A DNA stretch of 64,000 bases, taken from positions 81,593 to 145,592 of the forward strand of contig CALXHF010000001.1 in the NCBI GenBank assembly GCA_944388035.1. The letters run 5' to 3'. Below the pieces are notes generated by a model. The model saw nothing but the letters and a program-made list of their open reading frames with translations, did not search any database and was not told the origin of the DNA. This stretch comes from an uncultured Clostridia bacterium (GTDB lineage Bacteria > Bacillota > Clostridia > TANB77 > CAG-508). Of this stretch, positions 20,976 to 30,073 are shown one piece after another (position 1 is the stretch's first letter; each line of letters starts with the position of its first letter). A program made the translations under genes and the position numbers.

Positions 20976-22868
20976 ATGGATAAAAGTCATATAGAAAAAG
21001 TAAGAGATTATATTTTAAAAGGATTACAAAATTTAAAAGATGAAAAAATATTTAAAATTAACAATATGGAGGATCTGGGAAAATATTACTACAACTCTAT
21101 TTTTAAGGAAATCCCTGAAGCAACAAAGGAAGAAGCAGATTATGTTATTAATAATTTATTTGTTAGAAAAAGCAGAGATGAAAATGAATATTTTAAATTA
21201 GTAGAACTTTGTGGAATAAATTATTTACCCAAGAATGAATTTAACTTTGTAAAAAAGGAATTTAAAAACATATTTATAAAAACATTAAATGAAGAAAGAA
21301 GAACATATGAACATCAGATAGCAAAAATAGATTTAGATATAAAAAATATAGATGATGCTATTAATAAAAATGAACAACAAGCCAAAAATGCATATAAAAA
21401 TATTGAAGAAGATTTTGGAATATTTGTTGAAAAAGAACAAAGGTTACAAAGAGAAAAGAATTATTTGGAAACTCAGAAAGAAATAATTGACTTTTTACAT
21501 GAAGACTTATTGAAAAAAATAAAGTTATTTTTCAAGTCAAACGATATTATATCAGATAGAAGCGGTATGAAAATTTTATGTAAAAAAGATAAAAAGGTGT
21601 TAAAGATAAATAGGAAAAAAGTGAAAGAAATGCTAAAAGCAGAAGCTTTGGAGCTATCAAAACAATGGAAAATGAGTGATATTTTTAAAGGATACGAAGA
21701 ACATGAAGAAGATGAATATCCATATAATCCGTTTAAATATTATAAAATGATTTTAGAGAACGTGCTTGAAATCATAAGTGAACCTGAAGAATTAGAATTT
21801 GTAACAATAAATTGTGTAAATGAATTGCAGGTTTATAAAGAAACATATTATTCTACTGCTGAGACTGGAGAATTCCACAAGGCGGGAGAAGTATATAAAG
21901 AGAAAATAAAAGAATTGATGGGGAAAAAAGAATTAAAAGAATTAAAAAATAAAAGCCCATTAGAATACTTAAAAGTATTAAAAGAGAAGATAGATAATGA
22001 AAATATTTTAGAAAACATTTTATCTATTTTAGAAAGAAGTGGAATATTTAGAAGTAGAAGAAAAACAATTAAAGAAATAATAGAGTTGTATAAGGAAAAA
22101 AAGTATTATGCTTTTGTAGCAGGACTTTCATCACAAATAGAAGGAGTTTTTTATGATTGGCTAATGGATACAAATAGATATAATAATTTCAAAAAAATGA
22201 AAATCTATTCTAAGGAAGTTTTAAAGGAAAAAATAAGAGAAATACTCAATTTGAATGAGAAAATTGATCTTCCAATTATATTATATTATTATACATATTT
22301 TAATAATTTGACTAGAAACATAAGTGCACATGGAAAATTTGAAAACTTTATTGGAGAAAAAGTAGAAATTAAAGCTAATGAATTAATATTTGATTTGTAT
22401 ACTTTATTATTTATTTCAGAAGATTGGTATAACAATGAAATAAAAAATATGAAACAGCTAATAGATGTAATAAATAATAAAACAGATGAGAATGAAAAAA
22501 TAGAACAATTAAAACATGATTTGTTAGGAAATATAACATATATGGGTTTTCCTGATATATATAAAGTACCACCTATGCAATTTGCTTATTGGATTTTAAA
22601 CCCATATTATAATAAAATATATGAAGAAATAGGATATAAAGAAGAACTTAATAAAGTAAAAAAGTTATTTTTTAATAAAAAAGTTTGGTGCAAAATATTA
22701 GGAGATATTAAAGAATATAGAAAATACAAATACAATATTCATGAAATAAGTAGGGAATTTATAAATATGGTAATAAAAATTAAAGATGTAAAAGGATTCG
22801 ATTTTGAAACTAAAAAGATATTAACAGACATAATAAAAGAAGGAAATATGTTGTTAAAATCTACTTAA
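20976..22868 (+). CDS. Large uncharacterised protein with HEPN-like motif
   Basis: 630 residues from ATG 20976 (AAAGGAAG upstream favours it over ATG 20967). Not recognised. Visible: a central coiled coil (about 105-185: 'QRLQREKNYLETQKEIIDFL'), then a helical C-terminal half with 'SSQIEGVFYDWLMDTNRYNN' and 'NNLTRNISAHGKFENFIG'. R-N-x-x-A-H matches the R-x4-H motif of HEPN domains, which in RNases and abortive-infection proteins form the active site. No membrane segment or signal peptide. It stands alone between rpmA and another unknown gene. A nucleolytic defence role is an inference only. Confidence 0.6.
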   Translation: MDKSHIEKVRDYILKGLQNLKDEKIFKINNMEDLGKYYYNSIFKEIPEATKEEADYVINNLFVRKSRDENEYFKLVELCGINYLPKNEFNFVKKEFKNIFIKTLNEERRTYEHQIAKIDLDIKNIDDAINKNEQQAKNAYKNIEEDFGIFVEKEQRLQREKNYLETQKEIIDFLHEDLLKKIKLFFKSNDIISDRSGMKILCKKDKKVLKINRKKVKEMLKAEALELSKQWKMSDIFKGYEEHEEDEYPYNPFKYYKMILENVLEIISEPEELEFVTINCVNELQVYKETYYSTAETGEFHKAGEVYKEKIKELMGKKELKELKNKSPLEYLKVLKEKIDNENILENILSILERSGIFRSRRKTIKEIIELYKEKKYYAFVAGLSSQIEGVFYDWLMDTNRYNNFKKMKIYSKEVLKEKIREILNLNEKIDLPIILYYYTYFNNLTRNISAHGKFENFIGEKVEIKANELIFDLYTLLFISEDWYNNEIKNMKQLIDVINNKTDENEKIEQLKHDLLGNITYMGFPDIYKVPPMQFAYWILNPYYNKIYEEIGYKEELNKVKKLFFNKKVWCKILGDIKEYRKYKYNIHEISREFINMVIKIKDVKGFDFETKKILTDIIKEGNMLLKST

Positions 22869-23025
22869 ATATTATGTTTAGAAGATATAGAAAAATAAAT
22901 GAGAAAAAGGATTTTAGATTATTTTTCTTGAAAAATTATGTAAAATATGTTAAGATATTACATATGTAGTATTAACTACATTGGTATAAATTGTGGAAAC
23001 TACAGCCTAGTAGAAGGGACTTGTC

Positions 23026-23679
23026 ATGCGTATTGTTAGAATCGAAGATGGAGAGATGAAAAATTTTAAACATCATATCGATTTTAGGAAACCAAAAGAA
23101 AGTAGGGTATATGTAGTACCAGAAAGCGTAAGTGGATGTGAAGAGCAAGTTTTTGACAGCTCTAATATTAAGAAGAAATTTATTAGGTTTAGAGCTAAAA
23201 CATTAGAAATTGATTCTGATAATGGAAAAATTAGAATGTGGTATGCTCCATATCCAAAAGATTTTTTTAGCCTTAGAATGAGACTTGAAAAACGCTATAT
23301 TTCTAATCTTGAAGATATTACAAAAGAGATTATGCATGCGTTTTTTGACATTCCTACATATGCTTGTAGAGCAGGAAAGCTTTTTGACCTTTCAGGAAAA
23401 GTTACACAAAGAAGTGTAATGGGAACGGAAAGCTTTGTTCCGAGAGTTTCTAGACTTTCTGAAGAAATCCATGAACTTATTGGAACAGAGAAAGACAAAG
23501 ACCCAAGCAGTGTAAAGTCTTTTGACTTTTGGATTTTTGATAATGAATTTTTAGATCAAAGATTTGCTGTAACAATTGGCAATGAAAACTCTAAAGAATT
23601 CGTAAGGTATCATAAGCTTGATGGTACTATCATAACTGCATATCTTCGTCCATACTTTTTTAAGGAGTATAGAATGTAG
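23026..23679 (+). CDS. Uncharacterised soluble protein
   Basis: 217 residues, ATG 23026 with GAAGGGA upstream. Mixed alpha/beta, no signal peptide or membrane segment. Segments such as 'ESRVYVVPESVSGCEEQVFD', 'KIRMWYAPYPKDFFSLRMRL' and 'EFVRYHKLDGTIITAYLRPY' match no family I know. It uses more CTT, CGC/CGT and C-ending codons than its neighbours, hinting at a different expression level or origin. It has its own leader hairpin (ATGTAGT...ACTACAT, 22963-22980) and terminator, so it is a single-gene unit. Confidence 0.65.
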   Translation: MRIVRIEDGEMKNFKHHIDFRKPKESRVYVVPESVSGCEEQVFDSSNIKKKFIRFRAKTLEIDSDNGKIRMWYAPYPKDFFSLRMRLEKRYISNLEDITKEIMHAFFDIPTYACRAGKLFDLSGKVTQRSVMGTESFVPRVSRLSEEIHELIGTEKDKDPSSVKSFDFWIFDNEFLDQRFAVTIGNENSKEFVRYHKLDGTIITAYLRPYFFKEYRM

Positions 23680-23691
23680 TATTTCACAAAC

Positions 23692-23722
23692 AAGGAGGTT
23701 CTTTAGTAGAACCTTCTTTTTT
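23692..23722 (+). terminator. Terminator after the 23.0-kb gene
   Basis: AAGGAGGTTCT pairs with AGAACCTTCTT around TTAGT, followed by T residues. Confidence 0.85.
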
Positions 23723-23784
23723 ACAAATAAAAACGTAAAAGTAAATTATTTGTCAAAATTTATTCTTTTTTGCTGTATATTTAA

Positions 23785-23813
23785 TTGAAGTTTTTAATAT
23801 GCTATGATATAAT
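23785..23813 (+). promoter_or_regulatory. Promoter in front of the surface-polysaccharide locus
   Basis: TTGAAG 23785-23790, 17-nt spacer, TATAAT 23808-23813. The following 250 nt up to 24069 hold no gene that I can support, only an 8-codon frame (MKKKVQFY) and AT-rich sequence; it may be a long leader. Confidence 0.55.
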
Positions 23814-24068
23814 CTAAAAAGTAAAAAAGAAGTGAAAAATGAAGAAAAAAGTACAATTTTATTAACTTCCTATACTACGAACTATCAATTTAAAAGAAGC
23901 AAATTCATATTTAAACTAAAAATATAGAAAAGAAAAAATAATTAACAAAACTTATTTGGATGAAACTAAAGAAAATGATAAAAGAAATAGTGATATTTCA
24001 TTTTTCTATTTTAAGGCATTTTGTTTATAAGTATAATTGAAATATTAAAATAATTAGAGGAGAAAGAA

Positions 24069-25436
24069 ATGAAAGAGAAAATAGAAAAATATAGTAAATC
24101 AATTTATATGCCATTTATATTATTAGCTGTTATATTAATATGTTTCCACATTCCAATAGAAAAAAGTGGAGATGATAAGTGGTTTCAAAATATATTAAAT
24201 AATCAAAATATAATAGATTATTCAATAGAAAGATATCAAACATGGACATCAAGAAATGTAATTGAAACTGTATTAGTTAGCTTAACTAATACACATGTAA
24301 GTACAATGATTTGGAAAGTACTAAATATATGTATGTTTGAATTAATAGCTTATTCAATTTATAAAATATTTATAAAAGATATAAAAGATAACAATAAAAA
24401 ACTGGTATTAACATATATATTGATTTTTGGGATTTTATTAATACCAAAAAATTTGTTTAATGATGCAGGATGGATGGCAACTACGACAAATTATTTATGG
24501 GCATTAGCACTAGGAATATTTACATGTACCCTAATAAAGAAAAATTTAAATAACGAAAAAATAAAATGGTATAATACAATTTTTTATGTTTTGGCAACTA
24601 TATATGCAGCAAATCAAGAATTAATGGCTGTAGTTTTGTTTGTAATATTTACATTTTATATATTGTATTTAATAAAGAATAAGAAAGTAAAAATAGAATT
24701 AAACAAAACAACAATATTAGTATATATAATAACAATATTGAGTTTAATATATATCTTAACTTGCCCTGGTAATATAGTAAGAAAAGAAAAAGAAATCCAA
24801 ACTTGGTATCCTGAGTATCAAGGATTTGGTATTGTAAGTAAAATGGAATTAGGCATTACGTCGATGATGAAATACTTAATTATAGATGGAAGATTGGTTT
24901 TTATATTATTTACAGCAGTAATGGCTTTTTATATATTAAAAGAACACAGAAATATTTTGACTAAAATAATAGGGATTATACCTTTTATAGGAGCTGTATT
25001 TTGTAATGTATTTAGTCAACCTATAACTTATTTATTTCCAAAACTTATGGAAGTAATGGGATTGTATTCAAAAAATGAATTGATTATAAATTCAACCAAT
25101 TTAACAGATTTTAGTATGTATATTCCTATAGCTATTTATGGAGTAATATTATTGTGTATTTTTATAAATATATTTTTGATATTTAGAAAAAGTAATACAG
25201 GTATAGTAGCAGCTATCGTATATTTGTTAGGGTTAGCAACAAGAGGTGTAATGGGATTTTCGCCTACAGTATTTGCTTCTGCTGAAAGACCATCACTATT
25301 TTTATATTTTGCCTTTGTTATAATAACTTTATTAATATACAAGAAAATGCTAGATGAGAATAAAAATATATCAAACATCACAACATTATATATAGTCTTT
25401 TCGCTTCTAAATGTATTAAATAGTTTTTCTATTTAA
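24069..25436 (+). CDS. Polytopic membrane protein, candidate lipid-linked-sugar glycosyltransferase
   Basis: 455 residues with about ten to twelve membrane segments and little soluble sequence. After the first segment, an extracytoplasmic loop has 'KSGDDKWFQN' and then 'YQTWTSRNVIE'. Acidic residues in the first loop followed by W and R are reminiscent of GT-C glycosyltransferases and DUF6056-like proteins. As the first gene of the polysaccharide locus it could transfer a sugar or decorate the polymer outside the membrane. Specific family uncertain. RBS GAGGAG. Confidence 0.6.
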   Translation: MKEKIEKYSKSIYMPFILLAVILICFHIPIEKSGDDKWFQNILNNQNIIDYSIERYQTWTSRNVIETVLVSLTNTHVSTMIWKVLNICMFELIAYSIYKIFIKDIKDNNKKLVLTYILIFGILLIPKNLFNDAGWMATTTNYLWALALGIFTCTLIKKNLNNEKIKWYNTIFYVLATIYAANQELMAVVLFVIFTFYILYLIKNKKVKIELNKTTILVYIITILSLIYILTCPGNIVRKEKEIQTWYPEYQGFGIVSKMELGITSMMKYLIIDGRLVFILFTAVMAFYILKEHRNILTKIIGIIPFIGAVFCNVFSQPITYLFPKLMEVMGLYSKNELIINSTNLTDFSMYIPIAIYGVILLCIFINIFLIFRKSNTGIVAAIVYLLGLATRGVMGFSPTVFASAERPSLFLYFAFVIITLLIYKKMLDENKNISNITTLYIVFSLLNVLNSFSI

Positions 25437-25446
25437 AAATAATAAA

Positions 25447-25491
25447 GTGAAAATTGGGATAGAGCATTGTAATTTAAATTGCACTTTTTGA
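25447..25491 (+). pseudogene. Tiny remnant of a radical SAM gene
   Basis: The frame from GTG 25447 reads VKIGIEHCNLNCTF then TGA. This is the start of a CxxxCxxC iron-sulfur motif, with TGA where the third Cys would be. Nothing homologous continues downstream in any frame. Possibly a deletion scar. Confidence 0.3.
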
Positions 25492-25574
25492 CGTCTCATG
25501 TTATAATTTGGAAAGAAAATATTAATGGAATAAAGAATAATATAAATTTATTCATAAAGATTGGAGTAATTAAA

Positions 25575-26864
25575 ATGGAAGAATGTGAAATAAAAATAGG
25601 TGTAGTTGGTTTAGGATATGTAGGGATTCCACTAGCTATAGCTTTTGATAAAAAATATAAAACAATAGGTTTTGATATAAATAAAGAAAAAATAGAAAAA
25701 TATAAAAACGGAATAGATGTCACAAATGAAGTAGGTAACGAAAAAATAAAAGAGTCAAACATTGAATTTACAAATGATTCTAAAAAATTATCTGAGTGCA
25801 ACAGAATAATTGTTGCAGTTCCAACACCAGTTGATGAAAATAAAGCACCTAATTTAGAACCAGTAATAGGTGCAAGCAAAATAGTTGGTAAAAATTTATC
25901 AAAAGGAACAATAGTAATTTATGAATCTACAGTATATCCAGGGTTAACAGAAGAAATTTGTATGCCAATTTTAGAAGAAAAATCAGGTATGAAATGCGGG
26001 AAAGATTTTAAAATAGCATATTCGCCTGAAAGAGTTAATCCAGGAGATAAAGTACATAAATTTGAAAATATTAAGAAAATTGTATCAGGTATGGACGAGG
26101 AAACATTAGAAAAAGTTGCAAATTTATATGAGTCAGTTTTAAAAAATGGTGTATATAAAGCAAGTTCGATAAAAGTTGCAGAAGCAGCAAAAGTAATTGA
26201 AAATAGCCAAAGAGATGTAAATATTGCTTTTGCAAATGAGATAGCTATTATGTGTAATAAGCTTGGAATAGATACAAACGATGTTTTAGATGCGGCTTGT
26301 ACAAAATGGAATTTCCTAAATTTCAGACCCGGACTTGTAGGTGGACATTGCATAGGAGTTGATCCATATTATTTAATAACGAAAGTAGAAAAATTAGGAT
26401 ATAATTCTGTACTTTTATCTAGTTCAAGAAAAGTAAATGAAAGTATAAGTAGTTTTATTGTAGATAATATAGTAGAAAAACTAAAAAGTAAAAATGTAAA
26501 ATTAGATGAGGCAAAAGTACAGATATTAGGAGTAACGTTTAAAGAAAATGTAAATGACATAAGAAATTCAAAAGTTATAGATATAATAAAAGAGTTAGAA
26601 AAAAGAAATATAAAAGTATATGTAGAAGATCCATACGCAAATTTTGAAGAGGTAAGTAAGGAATATAACATAAAAATAAATCAAAATGAAAATAACGAGA
26701 AAGTAGATGTATTAGTTTTTGCTGTAGCACATAATCAATATAAAAATATGAAAGCTAATGAAATATTAGAATACCTAAATGAAAATAGAATAGTTTTTGA
26801 TATTAAAAATATTTTGGATAAAGAAAGTTTAATAAGTTTGGGAATAGACTATTGGAGGTTATAA
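25575..26864 (+). CDS. Nucleotide-sugar dehydrogenase (TviB/WbpO-like UDP-HexNAc 6-dehydrogenase)
   Basis: 429 residues from ATG 25575 (GGAG upstream). It oxidises a UDP-sugar at C6 to a uronic acid with two NAD+. Rossmann motif 'IGVVGLGYVGIPLAIAFDKK', then 'VPTPVDENKAPNLEPVI', 'YESTVYPGLTEEICMPILE', 'EAAKVIENSQRDVNIAFANE', and the catalytic Cys in 'GLVGGHCIGVDPYYL'. The last two are the signature of the UDP-N-acetylhexosamine group rather than UDP-glucose dehydrogenase. The polymer therefore probably contains an amino-uronic acid. It overlaps the next gene by one base (TAATG). Confidence 0.85.
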   Translation: MEECEIKIGVVGLGYVGIPLAIAFDKKYKTIGFDINKEKIEKYKNGIDVTNEVGNEKIKESNIEFTNDSKKLSECNRIIVAVPTPVDENKAPNLEPVIGASKIVGKNLSKGTIVIYESTVYPGLTEEICMPILEEKSGMKCGKDFKIAYSPERVNPGDKVHKFENIKKIVSGMDEETLEKVANLYESVLKNGVYKASSIKVAEAAKVIENSQRDVNIAFANEIAIMCNKLGIDTNDVLDAACTKWNFLNFRPGLVGGHCIGVDPYYLITKVEKLGYNSVLLSSSRKVNESISSFIVDNIVEKLKSKNVKLDEAKVQILGVTFKENVNDIRNSKVIDIIKELEKRNIKVYVEDPYANFEEVSKEYNIKINQNENNEKVDVLVFAVAHNQYKNMKANEILEYLNENRIVFDIKNILDKESLISLGIDYWRL

Positions 26865-27892
26865 TGGAAAATAAAAAATTAAAAATAGGGATACAATATG
26901 TTGACAATATGCCAGATTATAGTTGGAGTTATGAATGGGAAAAAATATTAGAAAAGAAAGGAGTAGAAGTTAAAAAAATAAATTTCTACGACACAAATGT
27001 AATGGAACAAATAAAAGATTGTGATGGCATTATGTGGCATTGGTTTCATTCTCCTAAAGATAAAATGATAGCTCCAAAAATTTTATCAAATATACAATTG
27101 AATTTAAATATTCCAATATTTCCAGATTTAAATAGTTGTTGGCATTATGACGAAAAAGTAGCGCAACATTATTTATTATCTTCAATAAATGCTCCAAGGA
27201 TACCATCATATGTTTTTTACGATTACAATGAAGCAAGTAAATTTGTAAATGATACTGAATATCCTATAGTTTTTAAACTATCAGTAGGGGCAGGTTCTGC
27301 TAATGTATTAAAAATAGAAAATAAGCAAGAAGCACAAAAAATTGTGGATAAGATGTTTAAAAAAGGAATTTTTCCATATACATTAAATGAATTTAAAAAT
27401 GAAAATAACCATAAACATAGGATAAAAGAAGCGATTAGATATATAAAAACCGAAGAATACCCAACACCACCTTGGTATTATATGATGCAAAAAGATTATG
27501 TGTATTTCCAAAAATTTTTACCTAATAATAAGTATGATATTCGAGTAACTATAATAGGAAATAGAGCATTTGCTTTTATTAGATATAATAGAGATGGCGA
27601 TTTTAGAGCATCTGGAAGCGGAAAAATAGATTATGATATAAATAAAATACCAATAGAAGCGGTAAAAATAGCTTTTAAAGTATCAAAAAAATGCAAATTT
27701 CAAAGTATGGCATATGATTTTATGTATGATAATGATAAAGTTGTAATAAATGAAATTACATATTGTTATAGTGATAAAGCAGTAGCAGAATGTAAAGGAT
27801 TTTGGGATTCAGAATTGAAATGGCATGAGAAGCAAATGCTACCAGAAGAAGCACAAATAGAAGATTTTTTAGAAAAAATAAAAAGGAAATAA
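26864..27892 (+). CDS. ATP-grasp ligase of polysaccharide locus
   Basis: 342 residues. The ATP-grasp fold is visible: 'YPIVFKLSVGAGSANVLKI' (nucleotide-binding lysine and loop), 'YFQKFLPNNKYDIRVTIIGN', and 'QSMAYDFMYDNDKVVINEIT' with the metal-binding D/N/E set. RimK-like ATP-grasp enzymes join a carboxylate to an amine through an acyl phosphate. Directly coupled to a uronate-forming dehydrogenase, it could amidate the uronic acid with an amino acid or amine. That substrate is an inference. Confidence 0.75.
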   Translation: MENKKLKIGIQYVDNMPDYSWSYEWEKILEKKGVEVKKINFYDTNVMEQIKDCDGIMWHWFHSPKDKMIAPKILSNIQLNLNIPIFPDLNSCWHYDEKVAQHYLLSSINAPRIPSYVFYDYNEASKFVNDTEYPIVFKLSVGAGSANVLKIENKQEAQKIVDKMFKKGIFPYTLNEFKNENNHKHRIKEAIRYIKTEEYPTPPWYYMMQKDYVYFQKFLPNNKYDIRVTIIGNRAFAFIRYNRDGDFRASGSGKIDYDINKIPIEAVKIAFKVSKKCKFQSMAYDFMYDNDKVVINEITYCYSDKAVAECKGFWDSELKWHEKQMLPEEAQIEDFLEKIKRK

Positions 27893-27915
27893 TATAATAT
27901 CGAAAGAGGCTGATT

Positions 27916-28884
27916 ATGAAAAGTGTAAGTGTGATAGTTCCATTTTATAATGTAGAGAATTATATAGAAAAATGTTTAGAAACATTAGTAAATCAAATCT
28001 TAGAAGACATAGAAATAATACTTGTAAATGATGGCTCAAAAGATAGAAGTAAAGTTATTGTAGACAAATTTTTAAAACAGTATCCAGAAAAAATTGTATA
28101 TTTGGAAAAAGAAAATGGTGGTCTATCAGATGCAAGAAATTATGCAATTCCATATGCCAAAGGAGAATATATAGCTTTTTTAGATTCAGATGATTATGTA
28201 GAAAAAACTATGTATAAAGATATGTATGAACTAGCTAAAAAAGAAAATAATGATATGGTAGAATGTGATTTTTATTGGGAATATCCAGATAAAAATAAAA
28301 TAAAAGAAGATAAAGGTGCAATTTATAATGGCAAAAAAGAAATGATAGAAAAAGTAAGAGTAGTTGCTTGGAATAAATTAATAAAAAAAGAAGTTTTAGA
28401 AAAAGCAAAAGTATTATTTCCAAAAGGACTAAGATATGAAGACGTAGAATTTACATATAAACTTGTACCATATTTAGATAAAGTATCTTTCTTAAAAAAG
28501 CCTTGTGTACATTATGTACAAAGAGAAGGGTCAATTTCTAATAATCAAAATGAAAGAAATAAGGAAATTTTCCAAGTGTTAGATAATGTAATTGGTTTTT
28601 ATAAAGAAAATAATTTATATGATGAATATAAAGATGAATTAGAATATATCTATGTTAGATATGCATTTTGTAGTTCATTACTTAGAATTGTAAAAATAAA
28701 AGATGAAAGTGTACAAAGTAAATTATTAGAATTAACTTGGAACAAAGTTAATGAAACATTTCCAAATTGGAAGAAAAACCAAGTTTTAAAATCCAAGAAA
28801 GATTTAAAAAGCATTTACTTAAAAACAATAAATAAATTTACATTTGATGTGTATAGTACCCTTTTTTCATTATTTATAAAATAA
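27916..28884 (+). CDS. Family 2 glycosyltransferase
   Basis: 322 residues. GT-A fold: 'VSVIVPFYNVENYIEKCLET', 'ILVNDGSKDRS', 'GGLSDARNYAIPYAKGEYIA' and the metal-binding 'FLDSDDYVE'. Donor and acceptor unknown; a cytoplasmic inverting transferase adding a sugar to the lipid-linked repeat. A close paralogue lies at 36446. RBS GAAAGAGGC. The gap to the next gene (86 nt) is only A-rich. Confidence 0.85.
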   Translation: MKSVSVIVPFYNVENYIEKCLETLVNQILEDIEIILVNDGSKDRSKVIVDKFLKQYPEKIVYLEKENGGLSDARNYAIPYAKGEYIAFLDSDDYVEKTMYKDMYELAKKENNDMVECDFYWEYPDKNKIKEDKGAIYNGKKEMIEKVRVVAWNKLIKKEVLEKAKVLFPKGLRYEDVEFTYKLVPYLDKVSFLKKPCVHYVQREGSISNNQNERNKEIFQVLDNVIGFYKENNLYDEYKDELEYIYVRYAFCSSLLRIVKIKDESVQSKLLELTWNKVNETFPNWKKNQVLKSKKDLKSIYLKTINKFTFDVYSTLFSLFIK

Positions 28885-28970
28885 CAAAGGAAAAAAAATA
28901 AAAAAAGAAAAACAAAAAGTAAGGAAAATAAAATTAAAAGTTAAATAAAAAATAAAGAAAAGGAAGGTTT

Positions 28971-30059
28971 ATGAAAAAAATATTATTTACAGCATATTCA
29001 TTAGAAATTGGAGGAATAGAAAAAGCCTTAATAACATTACTAAATTACTTAGCTAGTCAAAAAAAATATGAAATAACCCTTGTTCTTGAAGAAAATAAGG
29101 GGGAACTTTTAAATGATTTGAAAAAAAACATAAAAATAATAGAATATAAACCAGATAAAAGTAAAAACATAATAATAAGAAAATTTAAAAATTTAATAAA
29201 AAGAATTAGGTTTATAACAAAATACAAAAATAAATTTGATTTTTCAGTATCATATGCAACATATTCGTTACCAGGTTCTTTTATAGCAAGGGTGACTTCT
29301 AAAAATAGTTGTTTATGGGTACATAGTGAGTATATGACATTTTTTAATAATAACAAACAAGAATATATAAATTTCTTCGATAAATTGAAAGTAGAAAAAT
29401 TTAAAAATATTGTTTTTGTATCAGAAAATGCAAAAAAAATTTTTGACGAAAATTATTTTAAATTAAAATATAAAACAAAAACAATATATAACTTAATTGA
29501 TTATAAAGATATAATAAATAAATCAAAAGAAAATATAGAAGAAAAGAAAAGTGATGTTTATACATTTTTAAATGTAGGAAGACACACAGAAAAAGATAAG
29601 AAATTAAGTAGAATAATACAAGCAGCTAAAAAATTAAAAAAAGATGATTTACAATTTAGAATAATATTTGTAGGAGACGGAAAAGATTCTGCAAAGTATA
29701 GAGAAGAAGTAAAGAAAAATGATTTAGAAAAAGAAGTAATTTTTTTAGGAAACAAGAAAAATCCATATCCATATTTTAAAATAGCAGATAGTTTAATTAT
29801 GACATCAGAATATGAGGGATTTCCAGTAGTATATATGGAAGCACTAATTTTAAGATTACCAATAATTACAACTAATGTATCTGATAGTAAAGAAATTATA
29901 GAAAATAAATATGGCATTGTGGTTGAAAAAAATGTAGATTTAATATATAATTCGATGAAGAAAGCAATAAAAGAAGGAATACAAGTAACAAAAGAATTTG
30001 ATTGTGAAAAATATAATAATGAAATTAAAGAAAAATTAGATAATTTGATAAATAATTAA
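28971..30059 (+). CDS. Family 4 glycosyltransferase
   Basis: 362 residues, GT-B fold. N-terminal acceptor loop 'LEIGGIEKALITLLNYLAS'; C-terminal nucleotide-sugar domain with 'FLNVGRHTEKDKKLSRIIQA' and the E-x7-E region 'SEYEGFPVVYMEAL'. Retaining sugar transferase of the polymer pathway; sugar unknown. Related in layout to the gene at 51859. RBS AAGGAAGG. Confidence 0.85.
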   Translation: MKKILFTAYSLEIGGIEKALITLLNYLASQKKYEITLVLEENKGELLNDLKKNIKIIEYKPDKSKNIIIRKFKNLIKRIRFITKYKNKFDFSVSYATYSLPGSFIARVTSKNSCLWVHSEYMTFFNNNKQEYINFFDKLKVEKFKNIVFVSENAKKIFDENYFKLKYKTKTIYNLIDYKDIINKSKENIEEKKSDVYTFLNVGRHTEKDKKLSRIIQAAKKLKKDDLQFRIIFVGDGKDSAKYREEVKKNDLEKEVIFLGNKKNPYPYFKIADSLIMTSEYEGFPVVYMEALILRLPIITTNVSDSKEIIENKYGIVVEKNVDLIYNSMKKAIKEGIQVTKEFDCEKYNNEIKEKLDNLINN

Positions 30060-30073
30060 TGATGGAGGAAAAA

